Shown here in pieces: positions 1 to 12,451 of a stretch of DNA of 14,390 bases. Source of the stretch: Chloromonas sp. AAM2 (taxonomy: Eukaryota; Chlorophyta; Chlorophyceae; Chlamydomonadales; Chlamydomonadaceae); contig QAXH01004364.1 in the NCBI GenBank assembly GCA_004335635.1, forward strand, positions 13,882-28,271. Direction: 5' to 3'. The translations under genes were made by a program, and so were the position numbers. The notes below the pieces were generated by a model that worked only from the letters and a program-made list of their open reading frames with translations, was not told the origin of the DNA and searched no databases. Every line of letters begins with the position of its first letter. Position 1 is the stretch's first letter.

Positions 1-124
1 CCCGATGCATACATGAGGCATGTCATGAACCCGGACAATGGGCATGCATGGAAAAGACTTGCCAATTTCCTTATTAGAATTATGGCCAAGCGTAAAGCTA
101 TCCTGGACGGTCTGGACTGAACTC

Positions 125-1362
125 TCATTTGTGGTTTGAATAGGTGCTGTTGACTGAGATGCTGCCTGTTATGGTCTGTCTGGGGTGATGCACAGTCTCC
201 CTCTCGTCAATCCCCCATGCATGGCTATTACCACCATAGCCCTTAGTTGCCGATGCCACGGTCCCTGGCATACCCACCCGGCAAATGCATGCGGTGGAAC
301 CCCAGCCGGCCGTGTTGGCCTTGCTGGTGGGAGGCTGTGTTGACGCCTGGGCGCATTTCAGGTGGTGTTTTGGAAGATACAGCTTGTTCTGCCACTGACT
401 GCCAGGCTCCTGCATTTCCAATGACTTTTCGCTTTATGACTCATGTTGGTTGACTTTGAGTTTTGTTGTCCCTGAGTAGCGGGACACATCCCTTATGCGC
501 GTTGCGCGCATCGACACGGATGTAAAAAGACAACAACAATAGCCACTTCTACCATATCGCCATACTTTGGCGCCTTGCCCACTTCTGTTGGCCGCATGTA
601 AGGGCCTTGCCCACCTCTTGACCATCGAGTGACAGACTGAACCCTTTACCTAATCCTGCCCAGCCCTGACCCAACCCTTGCCCTTACCTGGTCAGTGCTG
701 GTGGTGGTGCTACTGCTGGTGCTGGTGGTACTGTTGCTGGTGCTGCCTGTGGACTCTTCCAGCAGTTCGTCAGGGAGGGTGTTGCGAATGGTGGCCATCA
801 GAGACTGGTAGCTGAACTCACCCTGTGCGAAACAATGTGCATGGACACTTGCAGTTCGGGGTACAATGTGGAATTGGGAAGTGGCAGACTCAATCTATCT
901 GTCTATCCATCTATCAGTCTTGTGATGTGACACTTGCAGCAAAGCAGTGGATGCATACTGGGTACCTTCATTGTTGCCGTGTCGCAAACAGCACTGCTGC
1001 AGTGTGCATCCAATTGTCTATCTGTCCATCTATCAATCATCAATTATCTATCTATCTGTCCATCTATCAATCATTGATTATCTATCTATCTGTCCATGTA
1101 TCAATCATCAATTATCTATCCGTCCATCTATCTATCATACAATCATGTGGTCTTAGCACTCCTTTCCACACAACAGCCTCTGAAGCCCCTTACCTGTCCC
1201 ATGGCCGCAGCCAGGCCCCTCTCGCTCAGAGTCACATGGAAGTCGGTCTGATACTGCAACGTCCAAAAGTCCTTGAGCAAGGGGTCCAGATTACTGCAGA
1301 TAAGACAAGCGGTACAAATGAAGTATGCATTGAATGAATTGTTCGGTGTAGACACGCTCAAA
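125..1362 (-). CDS. Unrecognised protein, 3' exons of a spliced gene (5' end not found)
   Basis: I do not recognise this protein. Exon 1293-1194 follows an acceptor ending CTGCAG, encodes 33 residues including FWTLQYQTDFHVTLSERG, and ends CAG|gtaagg. Exon 822-688 follows cgcacag, encodes 45 residues beginning GEFSYQSLMATIRNTLPDEL, then a Ser/Thr-rich tail from a triplet repeat, and ends CAG|gtaagg. Both junctions are phase 0. The next acceptor (tggaaatgcag) opens exon 409-125, in phase 0 up to a TAA stop (94 residues, starting EPGSQWQNKLYLPKHH); an alternative reading of that exon cannot be excluded. Upstream, 1362-1316 after ctatttcag reads FERVYTEQFIQCILH and joins in frame only if 22 bases (1315-1294) are removed. 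The two middle exons are convincing because of consensus sites, matching phase and protein-like composition. The first and last exons are less sure, and no start codon was located. Confidence 0.5.
1014..1138. repeat. 34-bp ATCT-rich minisatellite, about 3.5 copies
   Basis: Units beginning ctgtccatctatcaatcat start at 1022, 1056 and 1090, a 34-bp period, followed by a shortened unit at 1120 that has lost one tetranucleotide. The unit is itself built from ATCT/ATCA tetranucleotides. A related short tract lies at 890-922. It falls in an intron of the minus-strand gene between exons 1293-1194 and 822-688. Confidence 0.9.
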
Positions 1363-1610
1363 CTGAAATAGGGCACGGCAGTTTGTGGCCTGACCACAGA
1401 CACGCACGGACCAGCATGCATGACGATGCCTCTGACTAGCTGACACTCAGATGCCTTTTGTCCTGTTTTGTTTAGCAACCATTGCTGATTGGATCTGGTT
1501 GGCCTGCCTTGCCTGCTTTGTTCCCTGCTTTCGTTTTGCTTTCTTGCTCAGGGTAGGCCAGGGCGGTGCCCATTCCGTTCCGTGTCCTCTGACGGCTTCC
1601 CTGGTGTGAA

Positions 1611-1625
1611 TACATATATATATAT
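1611..1625. repeat. Short (TA)n microsatellite
   Basis: An alternating TA run interrupted by one C near its start, in the spacer. No gene signal is attached to it. Confidence 0.8.
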
Positions 1626-2092
1626 CTGCATGATGAGAAAGGCTGACCTATGGGCTCCCCCGATGTAGCTGTGCTGTTCTTGTTTTCGCTTCTTTAGTCT
1701 TCTCATCACACATTTATGAAGCTGTGAACCCTGTGTATCAACCTGCTTTGTGCAACAGGTACTTTTTGGCTATTGTCAAGATAGTTGAAGCGATAAACCT
1801 GATTGATCCGTTTTGACTGCCAATTCAGTACCTTTGTGAGGTATTGCGAGCTGCTCTGAAGGCTATGGAGTCCATTGCTGCAGCAGTGTGGCGCGCCATG
1901 GCTTCACGGCCGAACCCTGGCAGCCGCCTGCATGGCATAGCATGACATGGCATAGCATGGCGTCAAGCCAAAGGCATCTGACAGAGACCATGGAACAGCC
2001 GAAACGCACGACATGGCATGGCATGGCGTGATCCAGGGGCGTGTGACAGAGTGTGCAACACGTATGGTGCAACAGAAACGCATGACATGGCA

Positions 2093-2151
2093 CAGCCTGA
2101 CAATGACAATCCAGCCTGACAATGACAACCCAGCCTGACAGTGACAACCCA
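2093..2151. repeat. 19-bp tandem repeat, 3 copies
   Basis: Units of cagcctgacaatgacaacc begin at 2093, 2112 and 2131 with one or two substitutions each. The 19-bp period is not a multiple of three and the open frames across it on the minus strand are repeat by-products. Confidence 0.85.
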
Positions 2152-2573
2152 TGTGCGGCTGTGGACTGCAGGCAAGCAGGGATTGACAATGACTCCTCAG
2201 CTATCTCTGTTTTACCGAAGCCTGCCTCACACCATTCTGGTTGCTCCTGAGATCCTCGGGCACAGCTCTTAGCTCTTACATTTTATCGGCTTTTTTCTTA
2301 TCATCAAGATTACAGGCGAAAAATACTAAGACTTGCAAAACCTTTATCACGATTCTGGATTTGGCTTAACTTCAGCGGAACCCTGCAGGCAAGTGCATCT
2401 GCAGGCATGACCCAAAGCCGGTAAGTAAGCTCAAACAGGTAATTGCGAATCAAACTGCTCTTACATGGTAACAGTAACCGATCGATCACCTGATGGTCAG
2501 TTTTTTGTATCCAGGCACAGCCTTCTCTGTATCAGAGGCCTCTGACACCTCCATGCCATTCTGCCGGGCTGCA

Positions 2574-2757
2574 TGTGTCAGCTGATCCAGCTTGACAGAG
2601 CTCTTGGCCCTGCTGAACTCGCACCTGTAGTTAACAGCAGATCAAGACCGGTCACCAGTCTTTTAGGATCAAGACTCCTACATGGGACTCAATGTGTCAG
2701 CTGAACCAGCTTGACTGAGCTTTTGGCCCTGCTGAACCTGAACCTGTAACTGTCACA
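2574..2757. repeat. Diverged direct repeat, about 60 bp each, 119-bp spacing
   Basis: The segment starting tgtgtcagctgatccagctt at 2574 recurs, diverged, at 2693 (tgtgtcagctgaaccagctt). Similarity continues through ttggccctgctgaac and acctgta in both copies. This looks like a local duplication; no coding frame was supported across it. Confidence 0.75.
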
Positions 2758-2786
2758 GTAGGCGCGCAACAGACTGGTCTTGGCGG

Positions 2787-4626
2787 TCAGTCACTGACTG
2801 GGCATGCTTTCAGTACAAAGAGGCAAGCCGGGCCATCCAGGTATGCTTCCATCAGCATGTCAGCATGGAATGATGCACCCTTTGATGCACAGGTCGGCAC
2901 AGCACAGGAGCCAGAAAACATCTCAGCACGGAGTGTCAACATGACCTGTGCACTTGTACACAAGTGGGGGTCGAATTGATTGGCATCCCGTGGCCTGCGA
3001 CGGCTTTCCTGATGCCACTGGCCCATAATGTCCCGGTAGTTGTGTACAGCAGTCAGACTGCATGAGAATGCAGCCCCTCTGAAGAACGCAGGGCATGGCT
3101 TACTTGGCAATCCAGCATGCGTCGGGGGGCGGCAGGTGCATCCATGCCAGCCCTGCCAGCAGCTCCCCGGCACCAATTGAACCCAGGGCCAACCCCCCCT
3201 CACGGTCTGCAGGCATGTAACATGACCATAACACTGTGGCACTGTTTGATTGATAACCTATATCAGGGAAACCGTCATAGGCACGGGACGGGATGTGTAT
3301 AGTGTGCCAGTCAAGCGAAGCAGTCATGACATGGTTTTTTCTCACACCCCATTCCCACAAACAGAGTCACGTGTACCATAGGCAACATAGACATCATGTG
3401 TTGATACCTAACCGTGTACTGTACCGCGTCACGCACACAAGAGCTCACCTCTCGATGGCATATAAATCAGTTGTGCCATGATCATATCAATCACATGGTC
3501 GTCACCACGGTGTTTGCAGCCCCACCTTTTTTCCTTGTGTTGAGATTCTGCAACACATAGTCGTGTGTGTGGAGAATAAGGTACTTGGGAGAGTCCGGAC
3601 TTGTGCTGAGGCCTGCCCCCGGGGCAGGCCATGCGTCACTGCAAAGCAAGCCAACAAGAGCACATCTGAGGATGTTCAAAAAAAGCAGTTTGCCACTTCT
3701 GGGACAATTCCTGGGACTGGCACTGGTCGTGCACTGGTCGTGCTCTTGTCCGCTCTTGTATATGTTGGTGCGACTCCGCCTTAGGACCTGACGACCTGAC
3801 GACCAGTGCCTTAGGACCTGACGACCAGTGCCAGTCCCAAAACTGTCCCAGAACTGGCAAACTTCTGGTAGGAACATTGAATTACTTGCATCATGATACA
3901 TGAAATTTATGAGTTTATTATCCGGGCCTTGCAATGTGCCACTGCAAACAGCTTCAGCAGCAACGATTGCTGAACTGGTCACGATGCCAGAGGATAACAG
4001 CAAGTATAGTTGGGAGTTCTAACATGAGCGAGGCAAATTACAGCAATGTTGGAGGCATATTACATGACTATAACAAGTACACAGTGTGTACTGGGAGACC
4101 TCTCTGATATGTCATGCAAAGAATGCATAGCATTTGTCGACACCCACATTGTCACATCCTTGTCAGCCAATAGCTCCCGCAAAGTGTCCAAATCGTATGC
4201 TGCGCTGTCCAAGACAATTGCGTTGTTGATGCGCATGTACAGGCGGACCAGGGCATCGGACAAGGGTAGTCCATCCGGTGTGAGGAACAAGGCTGGGGGT
4301 GTACCACCTGGTGCTGCTGTTGTAACTACTGCTGATGAAGTTACTGCCTCGGCTGGGTCTATGCTTGGCTGGGGATCTCTGGCTGGGCCGCTCTTGGTTG
4401 ATGGTTTGCCATTAATCGATACTGACTCCGGGGTTTGTAGCTCCCGAGCAAGCACCCGTGCGGTTACCCGTGCAGAGGCCCGCGATGGATTTAAAGCGTC
4501 GGCATAGCTTGAAATTTGAGCAATGCCATATCGTTGGGTGGTGCCAAGGCTGACATTGGCAAAAGTTCGCCGGGTGGGCAGCCGGAAGCAAGGTCCGACA
4601 GATGGGCTGCATGACAAGACGGTCAT
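2787..4626 (-). CDS. Putative organelle-targeted OPR-like helical-repeat protein, possibly a pseudogene
   Basis: Four exons fit in phase: 4626-4100, 3638-3449, 3206-3104 and 3057-2787 (stop TGA). Exon 1 starts at an ATG. Its first 27 or so residues (MTVLSCSPSVGPCFRLPTRR...) are rich in Ser, Thr and Arg and nearly free of acid, as in chloroplast or mitochondrial transit peptides; a low-complexity linker follows, then a helical stretch ending LVRLYMRINNAIVL...VSTNAMHSLHDI. Later exons contain ANTVVTTM, MAQLIYMPSR and ELLAGLAWMHLPPPDACW, resembling the LANTLWALAxLGxxPPxxW pattern of octotricopeptide (OPR) proteins that act on organelle RNA in algae. Splice phases agree at all three joins (AG|T, G|AC, AA|T). 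Within exon 2 the frame reading ANTVVTTM hits TGA at 3493-3491, while MAQLIYMPSR is read in another frame, so either the exon model is wrong or the gene is broken. The first donor (gtctcc) is weak and the last intron is only 46 bases. The family assignment is inference. Confidence 0.4.
3610..3630. repeat. Perfect 21-base palindrome
   Basis: ggcctgcccc and ggggcaggcc are exact reverse complements around a single central C, giving a 10-bp GC-rich stem. It sits inside the proposed second exon of the OPR-like gene, just after its acceptor at 3639. Confidence 0.9.
3672..3877. mobile_element. MITE-like inverted-repeat element, copy 1
   Basis: Left arm 3672-3730 and right arm 3821-3877 are imperfect reverse complements. 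Shared blocks are atgttc at the outer edge, AGTTTGCCA, TTCTGGGACA and GGGACTGGCACTGGTCGT. The roughly 90-base centre holds short repeats of actggtcgt and of ttaggacctgacgac. There is no coding capacity. The arm sequence recurs at 12155-12332, which argues for a dispersed non-autonomous element rather than a chance hairpin. It lies in the proposed first intron of the OPR-like gene. No target-site duplication was recognised. Confidence 0.6.
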
Positions 4627-4744
4627 TTCGTTTACGCCATCTTACGTTTGCGTTTGCGCCATCCTTGCACCACAATTCAATTGGGTATGAGAAGTGATGG
4701 CCATCAGAAATCTAAACCCTGATGGCGTTACTGGACCGTTCAGA

Positions 4745-5175
4745 TTACAAACCAACCCCTAGCCTGATGGCTGCTCTGGCCGCCCGCAATCGCTGCTCCA
4801 CGCTGAGCAAGGACTGCTTTGTAGCCTGTTTGAACGCATTTGTGAGCCAGATGTCAGGCTCCGGACACGCTGTTGCACTGCAGTCATCCTGTCCCGGAGG
4901 CTGCCTTCAATCACATCAAAGCACCAAAAACAATGTGCGAGGATTGTCTGGCACCTCGAATGTTAGCATGTTTGCAATGTTCCCTTTGGAGTCGGCATGT
5001 TAAGGAATGCGTGTGCTGAATAGCAAATTTTTTTGTGGCTGCAAGTATGGTCTTCATGTGAGCGTCCATGTTGCATCGGTTAGAGCAAGGTGGGGTAGAG
5101 AAGGAGAAGACTAACCTACATCTTCACCGACCACTGTAACATGATCAGGGAATGGAGTGACAGGCCGTGAGTCTG
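4745..5175 (-). CDS. Two orphan coding-like exons of an unrecognised protein
   Basis: Exon 5175-5120 follows an acceptor-like ccag, encodes DSRPVTPFPDHVTVVGED and ends GAT|gtaggt. Exon 4888-4745 follows gggacag, encodes 47 residues including PEPDIWLTNAFKQATKQSLL and a basic amphipathic stretch RLRAARAAIR, and ends in TAA. An alternative acceptor 12 bases upstream (gaaggcag) keeps the same frame. Both joins are phase 0 and the second exon uses mostly G/C at third positions, as real exons nearby do. I do not recognise the family. No start codon or earlier exon was found in the space before the thiolase 3' end. It could be a short gene, a gene remnant, or 5' exons of the OPR-like gene downstream on the same strand. 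Confidence 0.4.
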
Positions 5176-5862
5176 CTGGTCGTTGTTAGCAACGTGTGAA
5201 ATCGTTTTCAAGTCTTTGTCCAAGGATGGCGCCCAATTTCAACGCTGGGTATTTGATTTGTTGCCTGCCCCGTTCTCATGCGCCCGGCGTTTGCTCCCAA
5301 GCCCAGCAGTAAGCATCTGATCATTGCTGAGCTTTACGGCATACACAGCAGGTTTTTTTCTTCTGGAAACCAGTCAGCGGAACAGCTTGATTGATTTTTA
5401 CATCAGGGAAGGGAACAGCTTGAACCAGCATAAGGCATACGACAATGAATACACTTGCATGAACGAACACATGTCAAACTGCCAAAGGCATGCCTTCAGT
5501 ACATGCGCACTACTTTGATGCTATCACGAACAATGGTGGTTGATTTAGTTACATACAACGTTTTTTCAGCTTGACTGAACCAAGGCAGGCAGCTGTACGA
5601 CACGCAAAACGTAACATGGGGTCAGAGCAAAAGCCGCAAATGGTGATAATGATAAGCAGAGTTGAGCACAAGAAGACTCAGAACCACAGGGTCAAGGTCC
5701 TTTCCTATTGGTGCCAGTGCAAACTGTGATGACCTCTCCACACTGCACACAACCATACACATCTGCTCGAAAAGTGTGTCTGTCTGCTGCTATGATAAGG
5801 CGCCAGGTGGCAAAAGATCATGTGAGCGTCACGTGGCAGAGTCAGACCACATGGGCCTCTGC
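5176..5862. other. Spacer and probable thiolase 3' UTR
   Basis: No supported exon. The upper part is expected to hold the 3' untranslated region of the minus-strand thiolase. The plus-strand open frames here (for example 5324-5518 and 5662-5883) lack splice sites or recognisable protein and are taken as chance. Confidence 0.5.
5549..5553 (-). promoter_or_regulatory. KAT: Candidate TGTAA polyadenylation signal for the thiolase gene
   Basis: TGTAA, the polyadenylation signal typical of chlorophycean algae, occurs on the minus strand about 310 bases after the thiolase stop codon and is the first such pentamer I saw downstream of it. A five-base match is weak on its own. Confidence 0.3.
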
Positions 5863-9943
<4,081 letters not shown>

Positions 9944-11128
9944 CGCGATGTTTAAGGTTGGGCGCGAAAAGCACGGCTTGGTGCGCTTTGGCCGAGTTTG
10001 TGCTGATCACAAGCTTTGAGCGTGCGGGGTGAGTGACGTGCGCAAGGCTATGCTCGACCGTAGGTAAATGAACCTGCAAATGAGATGACTAAGTAAATTG
10101 ACGGTTTGCTGACGGTGCACACGAACAAAACCGATTTTTGGTCACACAGGCCTGTCCCCACAGCCGCGCAGTTGACAGGGATGCTCAGGCCTTCTAGTGC
10201 ACAGCTCATGCCTCTGCACACGGCCTTGCACAGCCTGGTGAACAGACATGCACTGCCTCTTCAGCAGCTTGACGTCTGTGAACACGGTGCTGCTTCCAGA
10301 CTGTCCCCCAAGCTGCAGGCAGTAGGATTCATGAGCTCGCGGGTACATCATGGGCAGGTACAAAAAACAATTTAAATTAAGTTCAACCATCATTTGAGAC
10401 TGGCTGACACATCCGGTTGTGGGCTGTGGACAGCCATACATCACGACAGCTGCAGCGCATCCTGGATGCGGGTGATGACTCCTCTGCATGGCACCCGCAC
10501 CCCTGGCTGTGGGCTTGGCACATCCTTGTAGGCTTTGAGAGCCCCTGACCTGCTTGTGATGTAATTATATCAATGGCGGCACACATAGACTAACAATGAA
10601 TCATGTGGGCATAGATACATAATGTTTGGCTGACTGTGGCACAAAAAGGTAGTTTGGAACCACTGCTAGCCCGCGTACAATACAAATCATCCCGATAATA
10701 TTTGTTTTGGATGGACCAGGCGGTGCTTGCTTCCGATGACCATGTGGCGCCAAAACCAAGCCATGCAGCGCGAAGTCTAGCACTTCATGTCCATACAACT
10801 CAATTGGTGAAGACACCGCAGAGCTGGCAGGCGATGTTATTGACAAATCATGCATTGTATTGCTGCCTCAAGCCTTCAACCTACCGCACCACAGGTGGCG
10901 GGGGCACAGATGCATCCAGATGGCGGGGGCACAGATGCATCCAGGTGGCGGAGGCACAGATGCATCCAGGTGGCGGGGGCACACCCAGGTGGCATGAAGA
11001 GGGATTGCCTTGGGTCTTCGAAGTGAAGAGTGCATTCAACGAGTGTGCAAGCATGATGATTGTGAACAGGCACCCCATGTAGATAGGGTGCGTGTACCGA
11101 TGCGTACAGCCCAAAGTCCAGGGATCGG
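9944..11128. other. Upstream region of the thiolase gene, no supported gene
   Basis: The part next to 9943 should contain the thiolase promoter and 5' UTR; I see no TATA box that I would call. Open frames exist on both strands at 10106-10489, including a plus-strand GGGCAG|gtacaa and a minus-strand cctgcag, but no pair of sites joins them into a recognisable protein. A 25-bp tandem repeat lies at 10892-10985. Confidence 0.5.
10892..10985. repeat. 25-bp tandem repeat, about 3.5 copies
   Basis: Units of tggcgggggcacagatgcat plus ccagg begin at 10896, 10921, 10946 and 10971 (25-bp period, one or two substitutions). The period is one more than a multiple of three, so each frame is read in turn and the long open frames over it on both strands are by-products. 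Confidence 0.9.
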
Positions 11129-11323
11129 TCATTTAAAAGTTCGCAAAACGCCCGCATGCCACAACGGCTGTGGGCGTTGTTTGAAGGGATGCTGCGTGGT
11201 TTGGTGCTCGGCCTCGTTCATTCCCGCCGTTTGCCGAACAGCTGCTATGGCGTGCATTGAGTGCTTTTTGCGCGCATCTGACAGCAGCTCTTTCGACGTG
11301 GAATTGCTTTGGTCTGCAGAGGC
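11129..11323 (-). CDS. Weak candidate terminal exon of an unrecognised protein
   Basis: After a good acceptor (gcctggcctctgcag) the minus strand stays open for 64 codons to a TGA at 11131-11129, encoding a hydrophilic stretch that begins QSNSTSKELLSDARKKHS and ends WHAGVLRTFK. Third positions are fairly G/C rich. No upstream exon that joins in phase was found and overlapping open frames exist, so this may be chance. Confidence 0.22.
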   Translation of the reverse strand, partial: ASADQSNSTSKELLSDARKKHSMHAIAAVRQTAGMNEAEHQTTQHPFKQRPQPLWHAGVLRTFK

Positions 11324-11714
11324 CAGGCGGTTGCAGAATGCATCCCTTAGCGGTGGGTGAGATGGAGTCAATCAATCCTCCAAAGAGCTGATGGCGTGGT
11401 GACACAAGGGCTGGACACAACTGATGCATGAACCTTGGAGCGGCACGTACACGTGCACTTGTGGGCTAGGCAGCAGAATCCAGATGGTTCTCGCGGTTTG
11501 CCCTGCCAGTACATGGGTCTGGGTCTGGTATGTACATGAAAACCAAGGCACACGAGCCCCAGTCTACCACCTGGCGTGCACGCACGTGCATTAGATGCCA
11601 GTCTGCCCCAATTCCTAGAACAGAAAGCATCAACTGGCATCATGACTGGTGCTTGATGCAAGTCCCGTGACCCTTCATGGTAGGCACACGATTGCCAAGC
11701 CACTCTCTACCGAC

Positions 11715-11790
11715 CCCTGCATGCATCATATGGCCCCATCATCATATGGCCCCCCTGCATGCATCATATGGCCCCATCATATGCATGGCA
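11715..11790. repeat. 38-bp tandem repeat, two copies
   Basis: ccctgcatgcatcatatggc begins at 11715 and again at 11753, followed each time by cccatcat. The unit holds NdeI-like catatg and tgcatgca palindromes. Confidence 0.8.
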
Positions 11791-11840
11791 ACTTGCTCAA
11801 CAAAATCAACGAACAAAAGGACAGAATTCAACAAAATCAT

Positions 11841-11880
11841 GGAAAATAGCTTTGGAAAATAGCTTTGGATGGAAAACAGC
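11841..11880. repeat. Short tandem repeat of ggaaaatagcttt
   Basis: Two exact 13-bp copies at 11841 and 11854 and a third, altered copy (ggaaaacagcctt) from 11871. Confidence 0.8.
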
Positions 11881-12154
11881 CTTGTTGGTTATTCAAAGTT
11901 CCAGTCTGTGTTAAGTTGAGCTCAGTCGTGCGCTGAAGCAAGTCTGGCTGCCATAGGTTGGTGTTGAAACACTCTGTTCTGAGGACTCAATTTAGTGCAG
12001 TCAGTCCTCAACAGGATACTTCACCCTAACACCAGCAAGTTGACGCTGTAGTAGTGTGCACGTGTGTTAACACTGCTCCTCAAGCCCACTCGACGAATTC
12101 ACTGGCAGCCTTGGATTGAAAGAAACGAAGAAAGAAGGGAAAGTTGAAAAAAAA

Positions 12155-12332
12155 AGTTTGCCAGTTCTGGGCCACTTCATGTGAGTACCACTGGAACCTG
12201 TGTTGTAAAGTGTCCGTTGTGGGGAGCAAGTGTCCGCCTTGTGGTGCGATTTGCGATCATTTGTATCATAATGTATTCAAGTTGTGGTGTCTCATAGGGT
12301 TCCAGTGGTGTTTTCAAGAATTGTCCCAGAAC
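12155..12332. mobile_element. MITE-like inverted-repeat element, copy 2 (right end diverged)
   Basis: The left end (12155-12178, AGTTTGCCAGTTCTGGGCCA and on) matches the left end of the element at 3687-3710 at 21 of 24 positions, and both follow a run of A. The right arm contains the reverse complement of TTCTGGGACAATTC (12318-12331), identical to 3697-3710. Inner arms ccactggaacc (12188-12198) and ggttccagtgg (12298-12308) pair exactly. The outer right end lacks the TTTGCCA block, so it is diverged or truncated. No coding capacity. Confidence 0.55.
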
Positions 12333-12451
12333 GAGCGCGCGTTCTGGCCTGGAACTGTTCCATCATCACTGTAGAGTCGTAGCAGAGGGCTCATTCAGAC
12401 TGACTGTCCAGACAACACGGAAGAAATGGAAATTGCAAAGGGTGCACGAAG

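Larger units (their letters stand above)
1363..2786. other. Gene-poor spacer (or long intron)
   Basis: No exon here could be supported on either strand. The stretch holds a TA microsatellite, catgg-type short repeats at about 1930-2035, a 19-bp tandem repeat and a direct repeat with 119-bp spacing. A strong plus-strand donor-like site (ccg|gtaagt, about 2420) has no supported exon in front of it. Open frames around 1863-2189 on the minus strand follow the repeats and show no splice or protein signature. Upstream exons of the 125-1362 gene may be hidden here. Confidence 0.5.
11324..12451. other. Spacer upstream of the aminotransferase gene
   Basis: No supported exon. It contains two short tandem repeats near 11715-11880 and the second inverted-repeat element at 12155-12332. 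The stretch just before 12452 should hold the promoter and 5' UTR of the plus-strand aminotransferase; no core promoter motif was identified. Confidence 0.5.

Noticed and set aside
4046..4507. Plus-strand open frame of 153 codons
   Set aside because: It lies opposite the proposed OPR-like exon 1, whose minus-strand frame has the transit-peptide-like start and matching splice phases.
10106..10489. Overlapping open frames on both strands with splice-like edges
   Set aside because: Neither strand could be joined to another exon in phase and neither translation looks like a known family.
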